NCBI RefSeq assembly: GCF_022539505.1 | Contig: NC_061514.1 | Location: forward strand, 248,546,124 to 248,610,123 | Reading direction: 5' to 3' | Origin: Lolium rigidum | Lineage: Eukaryota > Streptophyta > Magnoliopsida > Poales > Poaceae | DNA length: 64,000 nt | Shown here: piece after piece, positions 1 through 11,729 of the stretch | How the letters are laid out: the number at the start of each line of letters is the position of its first letter | Numbering within the stretch: position 1 is the stretch's first letter | Program-made: the position numbers and the translations under genes | The notes under the pieces: generated by a model | Databases searched by the model: none | The model's input: only the letters and a program-made list of their open reading frames with translations | Told to the model about the DNA's origin: nothing

Positions 1-106
1 CTTTTTTTGATCTTGTCAATGTATTGGAAATAGTGCATAGAAAGATTCAAGTCTATCAATTCATATTTCATACTAACATGTGTAATATAACAACAGTTTT
101 AACATA

Positions 107-212
107 CTCCCTCTGCCCCAAAATAACTTGCTCAACTTTGTCTAGATATGGATGTATCTATATACATCTGTATCTAGACAAAGTTGAGCAAGTTATTATG
201 GGACGGAGGGAG
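107..212. mobile_element. Stowaway MITE (near-perfect hairpin)
   Basis: About 106 bp that folds almost completely on itself: the left end CTCCCTCTGCCCC pairs with the right end GGGACGGAGGGAG, and the interior pairs around a TATATACA centre. TA dinucleotides at 105-106 and 213-214 are the expected target duplication. This is the classic Stowaway layout of grass genomes. A 64-codon open frame that crosses it is not a gene. Confidence 0.9.
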
Positions 213-214
213 TA

Positions 215-670
215 TTAAACTTCATTAATGTTTATTTCTTAATGCAACATGTATTGACAGGGATATTAGCTGTTTACCATTAGCGCAAGAACTTCCTTGG
301 ATTTTGATTGATATCTTTCCAAGGCATGAGTTACTTCGCACCGCGATAATCTCCTTAGGGCAACACTGATTTGGACAGTATATTTTGATCCTTCCTAGAT
401 GATCTTTAATCTTTTTTTATTAAGCTCTGTCGTTGCAGAATAAACACCTCCCTTAATGTTTATTTGGGTAAATACTGTAAAGTAATAAAGTTCCTTCTTC
501 TTTACCATTAAAAAAGGTTTTAATGCTTAAGTCAGTATATCAATCAGGCTATGTTTTGGAAGATAAATGTTTTTTCTTTAACCTGCGTAAATATCTATCT
601 TGAGTCACTGAGTAGTTATGGCTTTAAACAATTCTAACGATAAAGTGGATTCAACACAGTTGATTTCAAG
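215..670. other. 5' flank of the DUF1644 gene
   Basis: AT-rich sequence with no coding frame of note. It holds the promoter and possibly upstream exon(s) of the next gene; I could not identify a convincing TATA box or splice donor. Confidence 0.4.
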
Positions 671-1876
671 ATGACAAGTAAGAAAAGTAACAGATCTACA
701 GTCACATCATGCACTGCTCTGCATATGGAATGGGACAGGATTTCTTGCCCTATTTGTATGGAGCAACCACACAATGCTGTTTTACTTATATGCAGTTCGT
801 ACAAGAATGGCTGCAGATGTTATATTTGTAACACAAGCCATCGACACTCTAACTGCCTAGACCGGTTCAGAGAAATGAATGGAGATAGTAAGGTCTGTGA
901 TTCACACTCAACCTCTTTGGTGCTTTCAAACTCCAATAACAGAACAGTCCAACCAAGAGCTCACTATAGTACGATTTCCAGACATTTGCTGAGCCCAAGC
1001 CTCAGAAGGCACATTGATAATGCTAATAACCAAGAATCTGTAAATTCAACATTATCTGTAGGAGAGAGGAGCATTATTATGGAAGAATGCCATGATGCCA
1101 TGCAAATTTCAGCTGACCTGAAGTGTCCTCTCTGTAGAGGATCAGTATCTGGCTGGATTCCTGCTGGAGAAGCCAGAAAGTATCTAGATGAGAAGTTGAG
1201 GACATGCTCCCATGATTCCTGCAAATTTGTTGGAACCTATGAGCAGCTGCGTGAACATGCTAGGACAGCTCACTTGCTTGTGAAACCTGCTCATGTAGAT
1301 ATCTCAAGGAAAAGATCTTGGGATCGCCTTGAGCGTGAGCAGGAGTTTGGTGATGTGATAAGCGCAATAAGGTCACAGAATCCTGATGCAATAATAGTTG
1401 GTGACTATGTTATTGAGACTAGAGATACCATGTCCCCTGATCAAGATTCTGGGGAAGAAAGTGGTGATGAGTGGTGGTCTCCTGTTGGAGACCCAATAGA
1501 ATCACCAGATAACCGACATGGTGCCCCTAGGCGGTGGCTGGATGGAAGGCTAGGATCACCTAGCAATTGGCCAGATGAAAGGCGTGCTTTTGCCAGGTTT
1601 CTGCCGCAGCCAAGGCTTCCTTTCAGCAATAGGCGCAGCTCACCTGCAGATTGGCACGGGATGAGACGGCCAAGCACACGAAGTTTGCTGCGCGAGGGCT
1701 TCACGAATCGGCAATCCAGGAACAGCACCAGTCACCGCAGATATCGCCGCATCTTTGATCGTCACTATACTGGTCACGGTCGTGCAGGTATTGGCAGGAG
1801 GCAGGATGGTTCAACATTTGGGCCGGGCGGACGGCAGCGGCTGAGATACACGCAAAGAAATCAGCATGATCCATGA
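671..1876 (+). CDS. DUF1644 family zinc-finger protein
   Basis: Single open frame of 401 aa. Residues about 22-65 hold a cysteine/histidine-rich block beginning CPICMEQPHNAVLLICSS and ending with RHSNC, the signature start of plant DUF1644 proteins. A second block near residues 150-215 has CPLCRGSVSGW, then a CxxxxC...HxxxxH zinc-finger-like segment and RKRSWDRLEREQEFGDV, also typical of the family. The C-terminal 150 residues are low complexity: an acidic DQDSGEESGDEWW stretch, then Arg/Ser/Pro-rich sequence. Family members are mostly uncharacterised, and some have been linked to stress responses in rice; nothing here identifies the target. The start is the first ATG before the conserved block. 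It lies just downstream of a possible splice acceptor (TTTCAAG), so an additional upstream exon is possible. Stowaway elements lie on both sides. Confidence 0.88.
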   Translation: MTSKKSNRSTVTSCTALHMEWDRISCPICMEQPHNAVLLICSSYKNGCRCYICNTSHRHSNCLDRFREMNGDSKVCDSHSTSLVLSNSNNRTVQPRAHYSTISRHLLSPSLRRHIDNANNQESVNSTLSVGERSIIMEECHDAMQISADLKCPLCRGSVSGWIPAGEARKYLDEKLRTCSHDSCKFVGTYEQLREHARTAHLLVKPAHVDISRKRSWDRLEREQEFGDVISAIRSQNPDAIIVGDYVIETRDTMSPDQDSGEESGDEWWSPVGDPIESPDNRHGAPRRWLDGRLGSPSNWPDERRAFARFLPQPRLPFSNRRSSPADWHGMRRPSTRSLLREGFTNRQSRNSTSHRRYRRIFDRHYTGHGRAGIGRRQDGSTFGPGGRQRLRYTQRNQHDP

Positions 1877-1958
1877 TCGACTGAATCAAGACTACCTGCC
1901 CAGTATTAAGTTCATTACCAAGCATCCAAGCAATCCTTGTAAATAACCAGAATTAGCA

Positions 1959-2063
1959 CTCCCTCCCTTCATAAAAGAAAAATGTCTTGACTTTGGACAA
2001 ATTTAGATGTATCCAAATACATCTGAATTTTGATAAAGTTGAGACATCTTCATACGGAGGAAG
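1959..2063. mobile_element. Stowaway MITE downstream of the DUF1644 gene
   Basis: The left end CTCCCTCCCTTCAT pairs imperfectly with the right end ATACGGAGGAAG, and the inner arms GATGTATCC and ATACATC also pair. A TA follows the right end; the left TA is mutated. It lies about 80 bp past the stop codon of the DUF1644 gene and so may be part of its 3' UTR. Confidence 0.75.
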
Positions 2064-2069
2064 TATTTC

Positions 2070-2774
2070 GTTTTATTTACTATTCATGTATTATATGTCA
2101 AAACATATCAGCACAGATGCAAAACTTCATTTAGAAATTCAATTTGACTCCCGGGTGCATATGCTCCCTCCACCTAGAAAAAAAATTGCATGCACATCTT
2201 AATATTATATGTGCGTTCATATAGTTTTGCCAAAAAACTGATATTTTTATGGTCGATGTAAAAAAGAGAGAACATGCCTCACAAAAAAACTTTATTTTTA
2301 GAACCAAATTTTATCTTTTACACGGCCCAAACAGTAAGTTGATATTTTTTATGAAAAAACTTTGTTTGCATGTAGCATGTGAAGATGTAGACTTTCTGTT
2401 TGAATTTCTTTAACATTTTAAAATACATTAAAGATCTCTATTTCATAATAAAAGAAGCAAATGCATTCAAAAAGCTAAAACATCACGATCCAACTCCAGC
2501 GCCCTTTCTAAATATCTATCCAGGGTTTTGTTCTTAGTAGTTTGCACTTAGCAGTAATTGTGCTTCTCTCAGGTAGTGCGCCTGCACTTGGCATTTATTT
2601 TCATTTTGTACCTCTGCATTTTCTTTTCTGCATACGCATGTCGTGCTGAGCACAACTAACAGTGAATCCACACTGCTCGCTTGTGGCCACCACTCGTTAC
2701 AGCCCATCTCTAGCTGGGCCACAGGCCACAGCTGCCGTGCCGAAGCCACTGCACTACAACTTGGGATGAGCATA
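2070..2774. other. Gene-free AT-rich stretch
   Basis: No supportable gene. 2135-2175 reads CTCCCGGGTGCATATGC..., related in reverse orientation to 10920-10960, so part of this stretch is a dispersed AT-rich repeat. Confidence 0.4.
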
Positions 2775-2777
2775 TAA

Positions 2778-4939
2778 GAGCATCTCTAGCCGCATGTGGA
2801 TCCATTCATATAATAATCGCTGTTTGGTGGATTGGAGAAAAAAAAATGTCAATCCAGAACACCGCATGGGAACACCAAAATTCAGTTTCGCGCCGTGGAA
2901 ATCCTAAGTTCCCGGTTTCACGAGGCAGTGCGAGCGCGAACCATATCTCCTTCCCTGCGTTGGCGCGACAAAATATTCAACTCCTCCCTTTTCTCCCTTC
3001 TGCCCACCTCCCGCGGCCACCGCAGCGCACCGACGCAGATCTCGGCCTAGGTGGGCCGTCCCCTCCGAATTGCCCGGTAGAAATACTCGCGCCACGTCGC
3101 TGCGCTAGTTTCGCCCGTCGAGGCGCCCGCATCCCCAACACATCCATCGGAATCGGCCACGAATTCACCGCCGCCACGGATGCCTCGCCGCGGCCAAGGT
3201 ATGTAACTCTCCCCAACTCCTCGTAGGCGCCGCCGAGCTCCCGTAATAACTCCTTTGCTGTTGCGCTTTGTAGATGGACCCGTGAGTGCCATTTTTGATG
3301 GAGGATTGTTCCTCCTCCGATGACTCCGATTTGGAGGAGTTGCTCGAAGACGACGACTTGGAGCAAACGGTCGTGATCCTCGCAGCGAAGGAGATCTTGG
3401 ATGTGAGGCCGAAGAAGAGGAAGATGTCAACCATGGGGCGGCTGTGCATCCCCCAGAACCCCGCTCTTGGGCACAATTTGCTCATGCGGGATTACTTCGC
3501 CGAGGTACCCACATACTCGCTTCATCTCTTTTGCCGCCGGTACCGAATGTGTAGATCTTTATTCAACAAGATCGTTGATGCATGCGAGAGCAATACGCGC
3601 TACTTCAAGTGCAAGAGGAATGCAGCCGGACTCATAGGATTCAGTGATCACCAAAAGATATCCGTCGTCATGCGCATCTTCGGCTACGTCATTCCGGCGG
3701 ACTATGCCGATGAGTATCTTCGCATAGGTGAAGATATGACGACGGAATCCGTCCATCGGTTTTGTAAAGTTATGATCCGTTTGTATCGGCTGACGTATCT
3801 TCGAGCTCCCAACGAATAAGATGTCATTAGATTAATGGCCGAGAACGAACACCAAGATTGACCAGATATGCTAGGTAGCATTGATTGTATGCATTGGACA
3901 TGAAAGAAGTGTCCAAAAGCTTGGCAATGCTTGTATTGTGCTAGGAGCAAAGAACCGATGATCGTGCTTGAGTTAGTTGCATCACACGATCTTTGGATTT
4001 GGTATAGTTTTTTTTTTATTTGCCGGGTTCTCTCAATGATATCAATGTTTTGCATAGATCCCATCTTCTTGCCCGGCTAGCTAAAGGTGATGCCCCGCAC
4101 TGTCAACTAAAGGAAGTACACAATGAGGTACTACATTGTTGATGGTATATACCCGGATTGGGTTACATTTGTGAAGAGCATCAAGCTTCCAACGAGCGGA
4201 GTTGAAGCCGAGTTTGCAAAAACACAAGACGCAACCCGAAAAGAAATTGAGAGGGTTTTGGGTGTTTTGCAAGCTAGATTTGCAATAGTCCGAGGTCCAT
4301 CCTAATTTTGAGATATGCAAACCCTCAAGGACATCAAGACCACTTGTGTAATTCTACACAATATGATCATCGAGGATGAGAGGGTTTGAACTTATCATTT
4401 TTCTTTGATAATGTTGGCACCCAGGTCAAACCTTCTAGAAATCCGGATACTGTTGGGGCATTTCTTGAAACATACCGTGAGATTGAGAATGCCAGGTCAG
4501 CAGAACAACAGCTCGGTCTCATTCATCACAATTGGCAGAGGTACGACAACTAGGATTTGTTTGTATTTCCAATAATTTTTTATTTGTTAAATTGTTGGTG
4601 TATCATTTGATTCATATTGTCTCTAAATTATTTGTTGTAATTTGTATTATTGTTGTATTGTATGACACTAAAACATTTGTATAATTTGGATTATTGTTGT
4701 ATTGTATGACACTAAAATATTTGTTGTATCAATTGATTGATTGTGATTGATATATCCAATATTTGCAAAACCATGTGTTGTGGTTTTGTTTGTGGGCTGA
4801 AAAAACGACGCGCACGCGCCAAATGTGACCCGTATAACACCATTTTTCGCGCGCTATTTTTTAGCCTGCAAAACGCGTTTAAAGTAACTGAAAACATGTA
4901 TTTGGAGTTTAAAGTTTAGCGTGTCTGCTAAAGATGCTC
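2778..4939 (+). mobile_element. PIF/Harbinger DNA transposon (defective)
   Basis: Inverted terminal repeats GAGCATCTCTAGC (2778-2790) and GCTAAAGATGCTC (4927-4939) match at 12 of 13 positions. They are flanked by the 3-bp duplication TAA at 2775-2777 and 4940-4942, the target-site preference of PIF/Harbinger elements. The 2.16-kb interior carries a broken transposase reading the same way. A tandem duplication of about 46 bp lies at 4640-4730. No second (Myb-like) PIF ORF was recognised. Confidence 0.88.
3286..4553 (+). pseudogene. PIF/Harbinger transposase, broken
   Basis: The open 5' part (3286-3819) encodes an acidic N-terminus followed by a segment resembling plant HARBI1-type transposases (LFCRRYRMCRSLFNKIVDA, later FGYVIPADYADEYLRIGE). 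After a stop at 3820 the reading resumes with MLGSIDCMHW, which contains the first acidic residue of the DDE triad, then a stop where the next residue should be, then CPKAWQCLY. Further pieces are PGSLNDINVL-like near 4020, DGIYPDWVTFVKSI near 4141-4185 and ENARSAEQQLGLIHHNW near 4477-4540. Stops and frame changes between these pieces mean no functional transposase is made. The domain order matches the family. Confidence 0.85.
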
Positions 4940-4942
4940 TAA

Positions 4943-5720
4943 ACCCAAAACAGAAGCGCTTGCGATTTAAGCTCACACTGAAGCAGAAAATACTGAAACC
5001 AAACCGTAAATCTAGCTTTATCCACCGGGCACCACTAGGAATCGGATCCCGTTTTATTGCTTCCCATGGGACATGTGCATAGCCATAGGATTGGAAGCAG
5101 ACGGTCCCTACGATCTTAACCAGTCCCCGTGTGACAATTTTTGTTATTTGTGGACTAATAATTGCATGCTTCCGTAAAAGGATACCGTGACTCACGTCCG
5201 TTAATGTAGCCAGCATATGCTGGCTCGCCTGGGTCATCACGTCATTATTGGAACGAATTTGCATGCTTCCACCTAACATCTTCGGTGGTGCACCTCCAAT
5301 CTATAAAATTAATCTCATTCTTAAGTAGACAATTTTGAAAATTATGTATTGTTTTCAATGAGTAAAATCCAAGAAATTAATTACGGCATTTTTTTCAGGC
5401 AGACATTTTTTGTTTTGTGCCACAGAAGTGTTGTTTTTCTACACTGGAAGCACCTGTTCTTGGTGAAAATATTCTTAATATTTCATTGGAATTATCATAT
5501 CTGTAAATTTTTGAGATTAACATATCTGTAAAATTTTATGAACAATACGTGACAAAGGATCCGGGTAGAAGGCAGATACTCGAAGCTATTAATTGATCTA
5601 CTTCTTCTCACCTTCATTATTCTACAACTCTTGAATAACCCATATGACGTTAACACTTTGATGTTTCAAAAGTTTCCACACTAATTAATCCAGCCGAATC
5701 ATATAACCAATTTCTGGTCA
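4943..5720. other. Intergenic sequence, nothing recognised
   Basis: No coding region or repeat with clear boundaries. The two open frames of 60 codons or more here lack codon or domain support. Confidence 0.4.
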
Positions 5721-7265
5721 TATAGTCGCTATTGGTGGTCACAGAATGAGGAGATGAAGAAGATGCACCGGGTAGGGTGTGAGAAGATGAAACGTCCTAG
5801 GGCAGAAGGGGGTTTGGGCTTTCGAGACCGGCACTCGTTGAATCTGGCGATGCTAGCCCGCCAATGCTGGCGGATTCTAGAAGCTCCAGAGTCCCTATGT
5901 GCCCAGATACTTGGTGTCATGCACTTCCCAAATGGTGATCTATTGGAAGCTAAACCAATGGTGGGTATGAGTTATGTCTGGAGGAGTATCTTAAAAGGGT
6001 TGGGGTTTTTTAAGGAGGATATGATATCGCGTATCGGTGACGGCACTAATATCCGGATATGGGAAGATCCATGGTTACCGGGGGGTTGGGGGAGGGGAGC
6101 TACTAGGCAGTCCGTCGACAAATAGAGGGGGATGTGAGTTAACAATGGTATCTGAGCTAATTGATTCAGCTACAGGTAATTGGAATCATGCTCTGATTGA
6201 ACAACACTTCCATCTAACTGATGTTCCAACCATTTTGAGTATTCCACTTAAAGATCAAGCTGAAGATTTCATGGCGTGGCACTTTGATAGCAAAGGAATT
6301 TTTTCAGTAAAATCCGCTTACAAAGTCCATATTGAGATGGTGAAGAGGATGTGTGTCTCTCAGGAAGGACAAGGTTCAGATATGGTGTCGTTGAAGCACG
6401 AAGTTTCTACAAAAATTTGGAAGGTCCAATGCCCACACGTATTTTGAGGACGGGGGTCATCTCTTACTAAATTGCAAATTTGCGAAACAAAGATGGCGCA
6501 GTATACTCTTGGAAGATGTACGCATTAAACTGCTACCATGTTGGCATCCCTGGAGGTACTAGAGGAAGTTCTAGGACCGCAAAATGATGACCTGCTGCTC
6601 ACGGTTGCTTTCCTTTGGAGTTGGTGGTTTGAGAGAAATAGAGGGAATCATGGCGAGCAACACCTGACGGTTGATCAGTTTCAGTTAAGTATTCAACCAT
6701 ATGTGGATGAGTGGAAGTAGTTAAGAAGCAAAATACAATGGGGTCATCTGAATGTCGATGGGAACCGCCGCCTCAGATTTCGTCAAAATAAATATAGATG
6801 CACCGTTTTATCACACAACGAGATCTGGAGGTCGGGGCGCAATATGCACAGATTCATCTTCGGAAATTTGTTTTGCTGTTGTTGGATCCCTGTCGATAAT
6901 TAATCACGCCATGCACGCTGAAGCGATGGCTTTATCAAATGCGATTCAGGTTGCAGAACATCTCAACATGGGACGGGTAATTTTTGAAACTGATTGTATC
7001 AATCTCTACTCTCTAGCAAGCTGTGACGTTAAATACTTACGATTATACATCCCTAGGTGTCTTGATTAGTGATCTAAAGTTCAGACTCTGAATGAATTTT
7101 ATCCAGGCTAGTGTTGTCTATGCCCGTAGAGTTTGTAATAAGTCCGCTCATGAATTAGCCGCTTCGGGTGTAGGTGTAGCTCATGGAGAACATACTATGT
7201 GGGTGTCGAGCTACCCTATTTCTGTAACACGTCTGGTGACAAGCGATTTAGCCGTGTCTTAATGG
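5721..7265 (+). pseudogene. L1-type LINE 3' half: RT C-terminus, zinc-knuckle remnant, RNase H
   Basis: Reads YWWSQNEEMKKMHRVGCEKM then GGLGFRDRHSLNLAMLARQC, IRIWEDPWLP: the region following the polymerase core in plant L1-type LINEs. After a frame change (about 6100) the reading continues through FSVKSAYKVH, and a zf-RVT remnant (EDGGHLLLNCKFAKQRW near 6445-6500) is joined directly to WKVQCPHV, so an internal piece is deleted. At 6752-7069 an RNase H domain follows (VKINIDAPF, HAEAMALSNAI, IFETD), and its last part lies in another frame (ARRVCNKSAHELAASG, 7120-7170). The polymerase core is missing, so the copy is 5'-truncated as well as frameshifted. No clear poly(A) or target duplication was found. 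Confidence 0.85.
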
Positions 7266-7489
7266 AATAGAGTGTTCCATGTCAAAACAAAAAGTAGTGA
7301 GGCCCTCTCGCGGGCTCAATGGAAAAATGCATTTTCAGAACAAAAGTTCAACTAACTTATGCTGTCTAGGCGCACGGCGCATATGAGCATAAACAGAGCA
7401 CAGGGGCTACTAGCTATGTAGCTTTGAAGGAGGGTTCAGAGAAATATCACATACAAACCGTTCTGGGAGAAGCCAGTAGGGAAAAAAAA
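7266..7489. other. Short spacer between two LINE relics
   Basis: No coding or repeat signal beyond the 3' ends of the two LINE fragments pointing at it from either side. Confidence 0.4.
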
Positions 7490-10437
7490 AATCACGAAAA
7501 CGCAAAAGCCTTGCGTTTCGATGCATTGATAGAAAGAAGGTTAGGGCACACACCACGCCTTACAACTCAACCCAAGAGAAGAAACTAATCTAGGGGAGGA
7601 GCTGGCGAACACCCCGGGCTCCCGCGTCCGCCCACTGACGCGCCTCGGACCTAATGTCGTTGAATAGGGACGTCACCGAGGGAAGTGCGTTGTCGAAGAC
7701 CGCAACATTCCGGTGTTTCCATATCCATCACGCCGTAAGCATGATTATCGACGAAGTGCCCTTGCGCAGCTGGCGAGGGGCGGTCCGCACCACCAGCGAC
7801 CACCACTCCGCGAAGTCGCCCTCTACCGTGGGAGGTCCTGAGGTCGATCGGATCCACGAGAGGACCTCGTACCAGACCACCCTGGAGAAGGAGCACCCAG
7901 TGAGCAGGTGTGTCATGGTCTCCACAGCCTGGTCGCACAGCGGGCATCTAGGCGCATGCGGCAGGCCCCCGTCCAACACCTATCCAGGCAGGCCAGCCAG
8001 ATAAAGAACTTCACTCTTGGCGGCGCCCAGGAATTCCAGTTCAGCTCCCACGATCCTGAGGTGATGGCTCCCCTGAAAGAGGGTGTCATAGCAGAAACGA
8101 GAAGTGTACTGGCCATCCGTCGTCCAGCGCCATATCATCCTATCGTGCTCCGTCGATAGTTGCACATCCCTGAGTCTTCCCCAGAGTTGTACGTACTGCC
8201 ACATAGCTAGGGCACTCGACGCTCCGACAATGTCAGGGATCCAAGCGCGATCAACCAGCGCTTCCCGAACCGTACGTGCCTTCCGGCGGCGTTTAGGTAC
8301 CAGCGCATACACCTCTGGCGCCATCTCCTTGATGGACCTGCCGTCCAACCATTTGTCCTCCCAGAAGAGCGCGGATTCCCCATTGCCAACCTCCATGAAG
8401 GTGGAGGCCATGAAGACATCAAGCTCCACCTTCGAGAACTGCATGTCGAGCCCACGCCATGGCCGCGTGGGGTCTGTACGCATCCTCCAAATCCAACGCA
8501 CCCTCAGACTGATCGCGGTGCGTGCCAAGTCGGGGATTCCCATACCACCCAGCCGAGGCGGCCGGCAGACCCTGGACCAGTTGACGTGGCAGTGACCGCC
8601 ATTGGAATCCGTCCTCCCAGCCCAGAGAAAGCCGCGCAGGATCTTGTTGACCTGCTTCAGCGTCCTCTTGTCCAGCCCCAACACCATAAGTTGATGCAGG
8701 GGAATAGCCGCAAGGACCGCGCGTATCAGCGCCAACCGCCCCGCCCTGGGCATCATGGATGCCCGCCAAGTGGGGAGTTTGTCGGCGAGCCGATCCACCA
8801 GGGGCTGGAAAGATATAGCCGACAGCCTCCTGATGGAGAGCGGGATGCCGAGGTACTTCACCGGGAACTGCGCCAGCTGGCACTCCATGAGCTCAGCTGC
8901 GCTAGCAGCCTCTTCGTCCGAGCAGGCAATCGGGGAGACCGAGCACTTGGCGAAGTTGGTGCGTAATCCTGATGCCTGCCCAAAGAGCTCTAGAATGCCG
9001 CGGACGGCGCGCAATTCCGACTCATCTGGGTGGCAGAAGATCACCACATCATCCGCGTATAGCAACACCGATGTTACCAAGTCCCACCGAGCCAGACGCT
9101 TCAGGATACACAACTCAATGGCCTTGGCCAGCAGCCTGTTAAGCGAGTTCTTCATCAAGACGAACAGCGATGGCGACAGGGGGTCCCCTTGTCTCAGACC
9201 CCTCCTATGCCAGATGGGGGGGCTGGCTCACCATTGAGCATCACCCTGGTACTAGCCGTGGAGAGCAAAATGGACACCACCCCGCGGAACCTAGGGCCAA
9301 ACCCGATCTTGCGAAGGATCTCCATGAGGAACCCCCACGAGACCAAGTCGAACGCACGAACGATATCTAGCTTGAGCATCACCCGCGGCTCCTTCCGTCT
9401 GTGTAAGAATCTAGCTGTCTGCTGTACCAACATAAAGTTGTCATGGATGCACCGTTTGCGAATGAACGCACATTGGTTACGATCCACCAGCGACTCCATC
9501 CTAGGTGCTAGCCGAGAAGCCATCGTCTTTGCCACCAGCTTGGCGAAGATGTGGATTAGACTAATTGGTCTGTAGTCACCCAGCGCCGCCGCATCCGGAC
9601 GCTTAGGGAGCAGGATCATCAGTGCCTGGTTCAGGCCTTGAAACCCGCGCCCACACATCGTGAACAGCTTGTCGAACGCTGCCATGAAATCACCTTTGAC
9701 CGTGCTCCAGCATTTCTGCAGGAACTCGGCCGTGAATCCATCCGGGCCTGGCGCTTTGTCTGGCGGCAAGCGCCTAATCACCTCCCAAATCTCATCCTCA
9801 GTGAACGCAGCCTCAAGCTCGGAGAGGTCTTCTGAGTGAGTACCCAGAAAGTCCAAGTCCAGCGAGTGCAACCGGTCTACCGATGTCCCGAGCGGACCCT
9901 CAAAGTGCGTAAAGGTCGCTTCAGCCATGGCCGCATGGTCGAAAATGACCGCGCGGATCACATTCTTCTGGCGCCTATAAGCCGCATGCTGGTGGAAGAA
10001 TGATGTGTTGGCGTCGCCCTCTCTCAGCCAAGCGATCTTAGCCCTCTGCTGGGCCATAGTGCGCTCAAGGGAGGCTAGGCCCAAGTAGGCGTGCTTTAGG
10101 TGGGCCCGGAGTCGACGTTCATCCGGAGATAGCAGTCGAGAATCCATGGCGATGTCCAACCTCAGCACAACTTCCCGCGCTATCATCAGCTGCAGCTTAA
10201 CCGAACCAACCTTCTTACCGCTCCAGCTCATAAGGCTGCGCGTCGTCCGTTTCAGTTTAGCGGTGAGCATCCGGAAAGGGTCCGGGTCTCCATCCACCTC
10301 ATCCCAACTGTTCTGTACCACCTCACTGAACCTATCCAACCTTAGCCAGAAACGTTCGAACTGAAACCTTTTCCGCCCTGCGGGTTTTGAGGTACAGTCC
10401 AGCAGGAGGGGGCAATGATCTGCCACTACAATGATGA
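7490..10437 (-). mobile_element. L1-type LINE, 5'-truncated, minus strand
   Basis: About 2.95 kb. It begins within the endonuclease domain (ADHCPLLLD, near 10410) and runs through reverse transcriptase, the post-RT region and zf-RVT to a 3' end carrying a motif (GCGTTTCGATGCATTGATAG on the plus strand at 7513-7532) also present in the LINE copy at 25.4 kb. The two copies therefore belong to one family. I could not find a target duplication. Coding details are given in the pseudogene entry. Confidence 0.88.
7640..10437 (-). pseudogene. LINE ORF2 (endonuclease tail, reverse transcriptase, zf-RVT)
   Basis: Read from 10437 downward. A remnant of the endonuclease C-terminus (ADHCPLLLD) is followed by LPPDKAPGPDGFTAEFLQKC, GDYRPISLI and LVSWGFLMEILRKIGFG, the standard fingers/palm motifs of plant LINE RT. 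A frameshift near 9190-9160 separates GEPAPPSGIGGV from the frame holding LLYADDVVIFCHPDE, the YADD active site. Next come GMGIPDLARTAISLRVRWIW and VKFFIWLACLDRCWTG. A second frame break near 7980 leads to APRCPLCDQAVETMTHLLTGC, the zinc-knuckle-like zf-RVT motif. The catalytic motif survives but the frames do not join, so this copy cannot encode a whole protein. Confidence 0.88.
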
Positions 10438-10483
10438 TTTCAAAGGTCTCATGTTTTACAATATTATCATAACACGGCATTGG

Positions 10484-11729
10484 ATATGAGTAGCTAGAGC
10501 TCGACCTTGACTAATGGCTACATAATAGCACCTGCACCTTAGAGAAGCTGAAAATCTTCAGGGGGGAGTGGTGTTTTGGAACATGGGAGCATATGATCCC
10601 TCTATTTTGAAATGCATCTTACATATATTTTAAATTTTAAAAAAATTGAAACCGAAAATTCGCATGTAAAGCTTCTCGTGCTACACGCTTACAAAGTTGT
10701 TTCATAAAAAATCGACTTATCATGTGACGTGTGTAAAAAGACAAAACTCAGTGCTAAAAATAATGCTTTTCACAAGATAAGTTTTTTCTTTTTTATATAG
10801 ACCACAAAAAATGTTGGTTTTTCGTGAAACTTGACGAACGAACATATATATTATGAAGATGTACATGTAAAAAAATTTGTTAAATTTTTTCGACCTTTCG
10901 AAATATGATTTTTTGGTAGAGGGTGCACACCCGGGAGCCGAATTGAATTTCCGTCTTCAGGGTCCATTTGTTGAGACGAAAGGTAACACCTTAATTTCTT
11001 ACTTTCTCCCTTAGCTATTATAATAAGATATTCTAAAAATAAAAAAATTATGTATCTAGAGACGTTCGAGCCTGTAGGTTACTTATTTTAGTCTATATCT
11101 AGTCTATATTGATATATCTAAAACATGTTATAATAGTGAACTAAGCGAAAAGTTATATTGGATCCTGAGCACCAGTGCTCTTGCCAGATTAAAAAATTCA
11201 AAAATTATATTTATATGTTTAAAAAATGTAACAAAAATTCTAAAAGTACCTAATGATGTACCCCACTAACCTACAAAATCTCAATTTCAAATGATTTGTT
11301 TTTTGACCTATACAAAAATGACAAAATATTTTCTCTTTTTGTAGATTTGACTCACTATACTCAGATCTATGTATTTGTTATTTTTGTGCAGCCTAAAATA
11401 CACATTATTTTCAGTTGAAAATTTACATGATTGTGGGATACAATACCGGCTACATCATGATTTATTTTCAGATTTTTGTAAAGCTTAGAAATATGATTTT
11501 TAATTTATTTTTTGAAGTGAGATCACAGGTGCTCATGTGCACCAAATCTTTGTCCTGAACTAAGGGAGTAGTATATTTTCCTATTCCGTTTTTTACGCGC
11601 AAAAACACATTTGCCGCTCGATCAAGAGCTTAAAGCTCACACCTTGGACAGAGATTTGATGCTGAAATACTGAAATGCTTGTATGCGACCGACCTCAATG
11701 CTGGTATAATTACGAGTTCTGGTTGCCGG
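10484..11729. repeat. AT-rich MITE-like sequence downstream of the P450 gene
   Basis: Two AT-rich units can be seen. 10590-10960 ends with a GC-rich CACCCGGGAGCC motif that recurs inverted near 2140. 11166-11535 has imperfect ends TGAGCACCAGTGCTCTT and, inverted, TGAGCACCTGTGATCTC (14 of 17 matching); it shares TAATGATGTA(C/T)CCC and CACTATACTCA with 41830-42160. No gene is present between the LINE and the P450 stop codon. Confidence 0.5.

Noticed and set aside
24..218. 64-codon open frame
   Set aside because: Runs through a Stowaway hairpin; not coding.
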